A stretch of DNA of 64,000 bases from assembly GCF_004795105.1 (NCBI RefSeq), contig NZ_SSBL01000014.1:111904-175903 (forward strand), read 5' to 3'. Source of the stretch: Streptomyces sp. A0642. Lineage in GTDB: Bacteria > Actinomycetota > Actinomycetes > Streptomycetales > Streptomycetaceae. Below, piece by piece: positions 59,635 through 64,000 of this stretch. Numbering within the stretch: the stretch's first letter is position 1; the number at the start of each line of letters is the position of its first letter. A program made the position numbers and the translations under genes. The notes under the pieces are model-generated. The model did not search any database, was not told where the DNA came from, and worked only from the letters and a program-made list of their open reading frames with translations.

Positions 59635-60075
59635 ATGGATGGACTGCTGCTGCCCGTCGTCGACGAGGACGGCGCGCCCTTCTGGGAGTACGCGGCCCGC
59701 GGCGAACTGCGTGTCCAGGCGTGCGCGGCCCCGGACTGCGGCCGGCTCCGTTTCCCGCCGCGGCCGTGCTGCCCGCACTGCCAGTCGTTCGCGAGCGAAT
59801 GGCGGGTGATGAGCGGGCGCGGACGCATCTGGTCGTACGTGCTGCCACATCCGCCCCTGCTGCCCGCGTACGCCGCCCAGGCCCCGTACAACGCCGTGAT
59901 CGTCGAGCTGGCCGACGCCCCGGAGATCCGGCTGGTCGGCAATGTGGTCAGCGGCGCCGGCGCACCGCTGAACTCCGTCGACCCGGCACGGCTGAGGATC
60001 GGGGCGGCGGTGAAGGCGGTCTTCTGCCCCGTCTCCCCCGACGTGACCCTGGTCCGCTGGCTGCTGGAGCGGTGA
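59635..60075 (+). CDS. DUF35 Zn-ribbon/OB-fold partner protein
   Basis: A 146-residue protein. The zinc ribbon is CAAPDCG...CCPHC (residues about 29-47), followed by an OB fold (GRIWSYVLPHPPLLPAYAAQAPYNAVIVEL). Such proteins bind acyl-CoA and stabilise Ltp2-type thiolase-like partners. It sits between the Ltp-like gene and the enoyl-CoA hydratase gene, with 13- and 6-nt gaps. Confidence 0.88.
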   Translation: MDGLLLPVVDEDGAPFWEYAARGELRVQACAAPDCGRLRFPPRPCCPHCQSFASEWRVMSGRGRIWSYVLPHPPLLPAYAAQAPYNAVIVELADAPEIRLVGNVVSGAGAPLNSVDPARLRIGAAVKAVFCPVSPDVTLVRWLLER

Positions 60076-60081
60076 CCGGGG

Positions 60082-60876
60082 ATGGCGCTGCGCACGGAGA
60101 CGGACCAGGAGACCGGGGTCGCACTGCTCACCCTGGACCGGCCTGCGAAGCACAACGCGATCGACCTCGCGACGGCCACCGAACTCACCTCTGCCTGGCG
60201 GGCGTTGCGGTACGACGACGAGGTGCGGGCCGTGGTGGTCACCGGGGCCGGCGGGCGGGCGTTCTGCACCGGCATCGACCGGGACGTGGACGTCCCGCAG
60301 CCCTCGTCCCCGTACACGATCGACGATCCGCTGCTCGCGATCGGGCCGAAGGCCAACGACCTGTGGAAGCCGGTGATCGCGGCCGTGGAGGGGATGGCCT
60401 GCGGCGGGGCGTTCTACCTGCTGGGCGAGGCGGAGTTCGTCGTGGCGTCGGAGGAGGCGACGTTCTTCGATCCGCACACCACGTACGGCATGGTCAGCGC
60501 GTACGAGGCGATCGCCATGGCCCAGCGGATGCCGTTCGGCGAGGTGGCCCGGATGTGCCTGATGGGGACGGCGGAGCGGGTCACGGCCCGTCGGGCGTAC
60601 GAGACCGGTCTGGTCAGCGAGGTGACACCGCCCGGCGGCGCGGTGGCGGCGGCGCTGCGGGCGGCGGCGGTCATCGCCTCGTACCCGTCGGGCGCGGTGC
60701 AGGGGACGGTGCGGGCGCTCTGGTCCGCGAAGGAGGCCGCCCGGGCCCAGGCCTTCGCCCACGCCCCGCATCTGATCGCGCTCGGGAACCTGACGCCGGA
60801 GCAGCAGGCGGAGCTGTTCCGGGGGCGGGACGGGCGGGGGGCCGGGGGCGCGGGCGGGGAGTTCCGGGTGCGATAG
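60082..60876 (+). CDS. Enoyl-CoA hydratase/isomerase family protein
   Basis: A 264-residue crotonase-fold protein. Oxyanion-hole segments are GAGGRAFCTGID and AVEGMACGGAFYLLGEAEFVVAS. The start TLDRPAKHNAIDLATATEL is typical. It begins 6 nt after the DUF35 stop and should act in the same beta-oxidation-like pathway. A Gly-rich C-terminal tail (GRDGRGAGGAGG) is unusual. Confidence 0.88.
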   Translation: MALRTETDQETGVALLTLDRPAKHNAIDLATATELTSAWRALRYDDEVRAVVVTGAGGRAFCTGIDRDVDVPQPSSPYTIDDPLLAIGPKANDLWKPVIAAVEGMACGGAFYLLGEAEFVVASEEATFFDPHTTYGMVSAYEAIAMAQRMPFGEVARMCLMGTAERVTARRAYETGLVSEVTPPGGAVAAALRAAAVIASYPSGAVQGTVRALWSAKEAARAQAFAHAPHLIALGNLTPEQQAELFRGRDGRGAGGAGGEFRVR

Positions 60877-60897
60877 GAGGGCGGTGGGCCGTGCCGC

Positions 60898-61464
60898 TCA
60901 GTAGCTGAGCTCGGCCGTGACCGCGCACTTCTTCACGCGGGAGACCTTGCGCGGGCTGTCCATTCGGACGGAGACGGTCTTCGTCTCGCCCCCGTCCGCC
61001 TCCACGGTGGCCTCACCGGTGTCGACGGTGTTGCCGGCCGCGTCGAGGAAGGTCACGTCGACTTCGTACGTGTGGCTGCCGGCCGTGTTCGCGGTGAGCC
61101 GCACGGTGGAGGTGGTGACGGCCTTGCGCTTGCCCTTGCGGGGCGTGGCGCAGCGGAAGACGTACGCCTGCGGGGCGTCGGTCGCGGTGGCGGTGGGGGT
61201 CGCGGTGCCGTACGTGGATCCGGAGGAACTGCTGCCGCCCGACGAGCTGTAGTCGTCGTCGTAGTCCGAGTCGGTGTCGTGGTAGGTGCCATTGCTCTTC
61301 TTGGAGCTGGAGCACCCGCCGCCGCCGCTGCTGCTGCTCGACTTGCTCTTGCCGCTCCTGCTCTTGCCGCCGCCCTTGCCGCCGCTGCTGGAGCTGGAGA
61401 AGCCGGTGAGCGCGAGTACCACCGCGACCAGGACCACGGTGAGCTTCACGTGTTGCCGCACCAT
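60898..61464 (-). CDS. Secreted Ser/Gly-rich protein of unknown function
   Basis: A 188-residue protein with a signal peptide (LTVVLVAVVLALTGF), then about 70 residues rich in Ser, Gly, Lys and Asp, then a beta-rich domain (VRLTANTAGSHTYEVDVTFLDAAGNTVDTGEATVEADGGETKTVSVRM) of the FxLYD/CARDB kind. The signal ends LTGF where related lipoproteins have LTGC, so the lipid anchor seems lost. TACGGT (minus strand, 61603-61608) is a possible -10 with a leader of about 130 nt. Confidence 0.75.
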   Translation of the reverse strand: MVRQHVKLTVVLVAVVLALTGFSSSSSGGKGGGKSRSGKSKSSSSSGGGGCSSSKKSNGTYHDTDSDYDDDYSSSGGSSSSGSTYGTATPTATATDAPQAYVFRCATPRKGKRKAVTTSTVRLTANTAGSHTYEVDVTFLDAAGNTVDTGEATVEADGGETKTVSVRMDSPRKVSRVKKCAVTAELSY

Positions 61465-61787
61465 CGGTACGTCCCCCTCGAGTTGTTCGTCGTGTGTGCT
61501 GCGTGCCGGTCGGTCCGGCCGCGCGCTTGCCGGACGTGCGCGTCCCTGCCCGGCGGGCCGGACGCGGGCCTTTGCGGGCCGGCTGCCGGACGGCCGCGCG
61601 ACACCGTAGCGCACAGCATGGCGGGCGCTGTCCGGCAGCCCGGTCATGGTCCTGTCACGGTCTCGTCATCATCCGCCTGGTGGCGGGGGTCATGGTCGCG
61701 GCGTAGCGTCGAGTCGAGAGCGGTGAGGATCCGCGTCGTCGGCCGACGGTGCGCGTCTCACGCCCGCGCCCGCGAGAGGTGCCGGAC
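61465..61787. promoter_or_regulatory. Divergent promoter region
   Basis: The minus-strand -10 TACGGT (61603-61608) is bracketed by an 11-bp inverted repeat, GGCTGCCGGAC (61581-61591) and GTCCGGCAGCC (61630-61640). TAGCGT near 61706 is a possible -10 for the membrane protein gene. No gene is seen. Confidence 0.45.
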
Positions 61788-62396
61788 ATGATCCGCAACG
61801 TCCTCGGCCCGGTCCTCGCTCTCCTAGGAGCGGCGGCCGCCGTGCTGAGCCCCTTCCGTGACTGGTACGACGGCCGCCTCGGCCGGCACTACGGCGTCGA
61901 CGACCTGTTCACCGGCGTCACCGGGGCGCACCCCGGCGTACTCGGCTCGATCCTGCTGCCCTTCCTCTTCGCCGCGGTCCTGGCGGTCGCGGGCGTCGTG
62001 CTCCGCTTCCGGCCGATGGTCGCCGTGGCGGGGGTGCTGGTGCTCGGGTTCACCGTGCTGTGGATGGTCCGCCAGGGGCAGGCGGACGGCAGCCTGACGG
62101 TCGCGGGCGACGGTTCGGGGCTTCAGGCCGGAGTGGCGGGCGCGGCGGGTGGTGGGGTGCTGCTTCTGCTGGGGGCGGCGCTGATGCCGGGCCCCGGGCG
62201 CGGGGGGCGGCCGGAGCGCCGCCGTCGCCGCGAGGAGCCGTACGCGGCGCCCGGATCGGCGGCTCCGGACACGTGGCCGCCGACCCGGGAGCCGGGGCCG
62301 TCGGTCCAGACGAGCCCGTGGCCGGAACCGGAGGTGGACCCGTACGTGGGCCCGCCGCCGGACCGGCCGGGCGGTTCCGGCCCGTCCGGCGATTGA
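61788..62396 (+). CDS. Small multi-span membrane protein
   Basis: A 202-residue protein with about four hydrophobic spans in the first 145 residues (VLGPVLALLGAAAAVLSPF, ILLPFLFAAVLAVAGVV, VAVAGVLVLGFTVLWMV and a Gly-rich helix), then a Pro/Arg-rich cytoplasmic tail. The ATG at 61788 follows GAGAGG. I do not recognise a family with a known function. Confidence 0.75.
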   Translation: MIRNVLGPVLALLGAAAAVLSPFRDWYDGRLGRHYGVDDLFTGVTGAHPGVLGSILLPFLFAAVLAVAGVVLRFRPMVAVAGVLVLGFTVLWMVRQGQADGSLTVAGDGSGLQAGVAGAAGGGVLLLLGAALMPGPGRGGRPERRRRREEPYAAPGSAAPDTWPPTREPGPSVQTSPWPEPEVDPYVGPPPDRPGGSGPSGD

Positions 62397-62450
62397 GGAC
62401 CACACGGGCGCCCGGCGGGACCGGAGCGCCCCGGGCCGGACCGGGAAGAG

Positions 62451-63881
62451 CTAAGCGCGGGGGCGGTTCCCCGTGCCCGTGCCCTTCAGCGCGTCCAGCG
62501 CGTACACGCAGCGGTCCTTGCTGCACGCGTAGACCACCCCGCCCTGCGCCACCGGCGAACCGGTGATCTCGCCGCCCGTCGCGAGCTTCCAGCGGAGTTG
62601 GCCGCCCGCCGCGTCCAGCGTGTACAGCACGTGGTCCGCGGAGCCGAAGTGGACGCGGCCGTCGGCGACGACCGGCGCGCCGACCACCTCGCCGCCCGCG
62701 GCGAACCGCCACTTCGGGGTGCCCGTGACCGCGTCGAGCGTGTACAGCGCGCTGCCGCTGCCCACATGCACGTTGCCCGCCACGACCAGCACCGGTTCGG
62801 TCGACTGGCGGGACTCCGTGGCGATGCGCCAGCGGTCCTTGCCCGTGGAGGCGTCGAGGGCGTACACCGTGCCGAGGTAGTCCGCGAGGTACACCCCGCC
62901 GCCGGTGACGGCCGGGCCGGGAGCGAAGGCGGGCGGGGAGAGGAAGACCGCGGGCGACTCGAAGTGCCAGCGCACCCGGCCGGAGAGGATGTCCACGGCG
63001 AGGACCCGGGTCCCGGCCGAGACGTACACGTAGCCGTCCGGAGCGGGCGTCACCCGGACCGGGACCCCGCCGCAGGAGGCCGCGTCGCCGACCGGGTAGG
63101 ACCAGCGCTCGGTGCCCGTACGGGCGTCGACGGCCCGCAGCCGGGCGTCCTGCCAGAGGTAGACCGTGCCGTCGTGGAGCGCCGGTCCCGCCTCCGCCGT
63201 CTCGAAGTCCGTCTGGGCGCCGTGGATCTCCCAGAGTCTCTCGCCCGTGGACGCCTCCCACGCCTGGACGCCGCCACCCCGCGTACCGGTGACGATCGTG
63301 CCGCGCTCGGCCTTCAGGGAGTACACCCACGCGTCGGACTGCAGCCGCCACCGCTCCGCGCCGGTCGCCGCGTCCAGGGCGTAGAGCGAGGGGCCGTCGG
63401 AGGCGAGGATGCTGCCGCCGTCCACGGCCATCGCCCACGCCACGTCACGGGTCTTGAACTGGCGCCGCCCGTTGCCGGTGTCCAGCGCGTGCACCTCGAA
63501 GGAGGTGACGTAGAGCAGGTCGCCGACGACGACCGGGGTCCCCCACACGTCGTTCGACATCCGGAACCGCCACGGCCGCCAGCGCCCCGGCCCGTCGGGC
63601 GCGGCCTCGGGCGCGGGAGCGGGTACGGGCGCCGTCGGGGCGGTGACCGATGCGGCCACCCCGGCCGGCGGGCGCACCCAGCCGGTCGCCGGACCGGCTT
63701 CGGCGACGGCCGCCTGCGCGCGCACGTCCTGGGCGCGCGGGCCGGGACCGATCGGCACCTGCGCGCCGGACAGCCGCACCGGGCCCCCGTCGAGCATCAG
63801 TTTGTAGACGGTCTCGTCGTCCAGTCCCTTGACGTGGTCGAGGGCGACCTCCTTGGTGTGCGGGAAGGTCGAGTCGACCAC
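62451..63881 (-). CDS. AfsK-type beta-propeller protein lacking its kinase domain (chimeric 5' end)
   Basis: A 476-residue frame. From residue 30 on it is a PQQ-like beta-propeller with seven or so blades marked by LDxxTGxxxW (ALDAATGAERW, AVDARTGTERW, ALDASTGKDRW, TLDAVTGTPKW), with WRPWRFRMSNDVWGTP, as in the outer sensor half of AfsK. The kinase domain that should precede it is absent. Residues 3-29 instead match the end of an amidohydrolase (DSTFPHTKEVAL then DHVKGLDDETVYKLM). The propeller proper begins at about 63791. It sits 6 kb from afsR, its usual partner. It is probably non-functional, or a chimera. Confidence 0.8.
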   Translation of the reverse strand: MVDSTFPHTKEVALDHVKGLDDETVYKLMLDGGPVRLSGAQVPIGPGPRAQDVRAQAAVAEAGPATGWVRPPAGVAASVTAPTAPVPAPAPEAAPDGPGRWRPWRFRMSNDVWGTPVVVGDLLYVTSFEVHALDTGNGRRQFKTRDVAWAMAVDGGSILASDGPSLYALDAATGAERWRLQSDAWVYSLKAERGTIVTGTRGGGVQAWEASTGERLWEIHGAQTDFETAEAGPALHDGTVYLWQDARLRAVDARTGTERWSYPVGDAASCGGVPVRVTPAPDGYVYVSAGTRVLAVDILSGRVRWHFESPAVFLSPPAFAPGPAVTGGGVYLADYLGTVYALDASTGKDRWRIATESRQSTEPVLVVAGNVHVGSGSALYTLDAVTGTPKWRFAAGGEVVGAPVVADGRVHFGSADHVLYTLDAAGGQLRWKLATGGEITGSPVAQGGVVYACSKDRCVYALDALKGTGTGNRPRA

Positions 63882-63921
63882 GTCAAGGGACTGGACGACG
63901 AGACCGTCTACAAACTGATGC
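63794..63921. repeat. Perfect 48-bp inverted repeat at a gene-fusion junction
   Basis: The arm 63794-63841 is the exact reverse complement of 63874-63921, with a 32-bp spacer (63842-63873). Both arms encode the same amidohydrolase segment (DHVKGLDDETVYKLM) on opposite strands. This is a fold-back structure, not a normal terminator. Confidence 0.95.
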
Positions 63922-63965
63922 GCGGGAACGCGATCCGGATGCTCGGTCTCGACCTCGACAAGTAG
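63874..63965 (+). pseudogene. C-terminal fragment of an amidohydrolase gene
   Basis: This plus-strand frame reads DHVKGLDDETVYKLM, then RGNAIRMLGLDLDK and a TAG stop. It is the last 30 residues of an amidohydrolase-2 protein related to the one at 51682-52914 but distinct from it. The upstream 350 or so codons are missing: the sequence turns back on itself at 63873. An acyl-CoA dehydrogenase gene begins 11 nt later. Confidence 0.85.
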
Positions 63966-63976
63966 GCGCGTGCCTC

Positions 63977-64000
63977 ATGGAACTCGCGTACACGGAGGAA
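63977..64000 (+). CDS. Acyl-CoA dehydrogenase, N-terminal fragment (cut by window edge)
   Basis: Eight codons (MELAYTEE) match the usual start of acyl-CoA dehydrogenases. It follows the amidohydrolase stop by 11 nt, so it was the next gene of that operon and belongs with the other acyl-CoA genes nearby. The short length limits confidence. Confidence 0.45.

Noticed and set aside
1..64000. CRISPR arrays, tRNA/rRNA genes, insertion sequences, prophage
   Set aside because: I looked for spaced direct repeats, cloverleaf-type sequences, transposase motifs and phage genes and saw none.

Overview
The window is high-GC actinobacterial DNA that looks like the core region of a Streptomyces chromosome. 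Evidence: strong G/C third-position bias, many GTG starts, A/GTGA stop-start overlaps, several -10 boxes lying 6-7 nt before a start codon (leaderless mRNAs), a TTA (bldA-type) codon in one gene, a futalosine-type menaquinone pathway, and an afsR-afsS pair. Functional calls come from reading motifs and recognising families; no database search was possible.

Layout. 1-4.7 kb: start of a TetR regulator, an ABC-2 exporter pair, a LolA-like anchored secreted protein and a polyprenyl diphosphate synthase. 4.9-11.5 kb: POT peptide transporter plus S15/CocE hydrolase, an XRE-cupin regulator, a His-rich-tailed methyltransferase and fumarylacetoacetase. 11.8-18.6 kb: a GntR-controlled operon with an AprB-like ferredoxin, a complete SsuABC-type importer and an AprA-like flavoprotein fused to HEAT repeats. 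This is the best candidate for an undescribed system. 18.7-21.3 kb: Uma2 nuclease-like protein and RecQ.

21.5-37.6 kb: the complete 14-gene nuoA-N operon (complex I) on the minus strand, with a Rex-type operator and a Crp-type site upstream. It is divergent from a secreted NlpC/P60 hydrolase that has its own Crp-type site. 39.4-49.8 kb: MFS exporter with a TTA codon, menJ-like reductase, GNAT, menG, a DUF3152 peptidase with a duplicated 3' tail upstream, an amidohydrolase-like fragment, mqnC, a Ser/Thr kinase and mqnA. The prenyl synthase, menJ, menG, mqnA and mqnC would make and tailor the menaquinone that complex I reduces.

50-64 kb: cold-shock gene with a hairpin leader, MerR regulator, then afsR-afsS flanked by genes that resemble steroid or acyl side-chain catabolism (amidohydrolase, FadD-type ligase, Ltp-like thiolase, DUF35 protein, enoyl-CoA hydratase). 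Two near-identical CTGAC-N5-GTCAG operators link these genes. At the right edge an afsK-type beta-propeller gene has lost its kinase half. It is joined, through a 48-bp perfect inverted repeat, to a fragment of a second amidohydrolase gene that precedes an acyl-CoA dehydrogenase start. This is either a real fold-back rearrangement or an assembly chimera.
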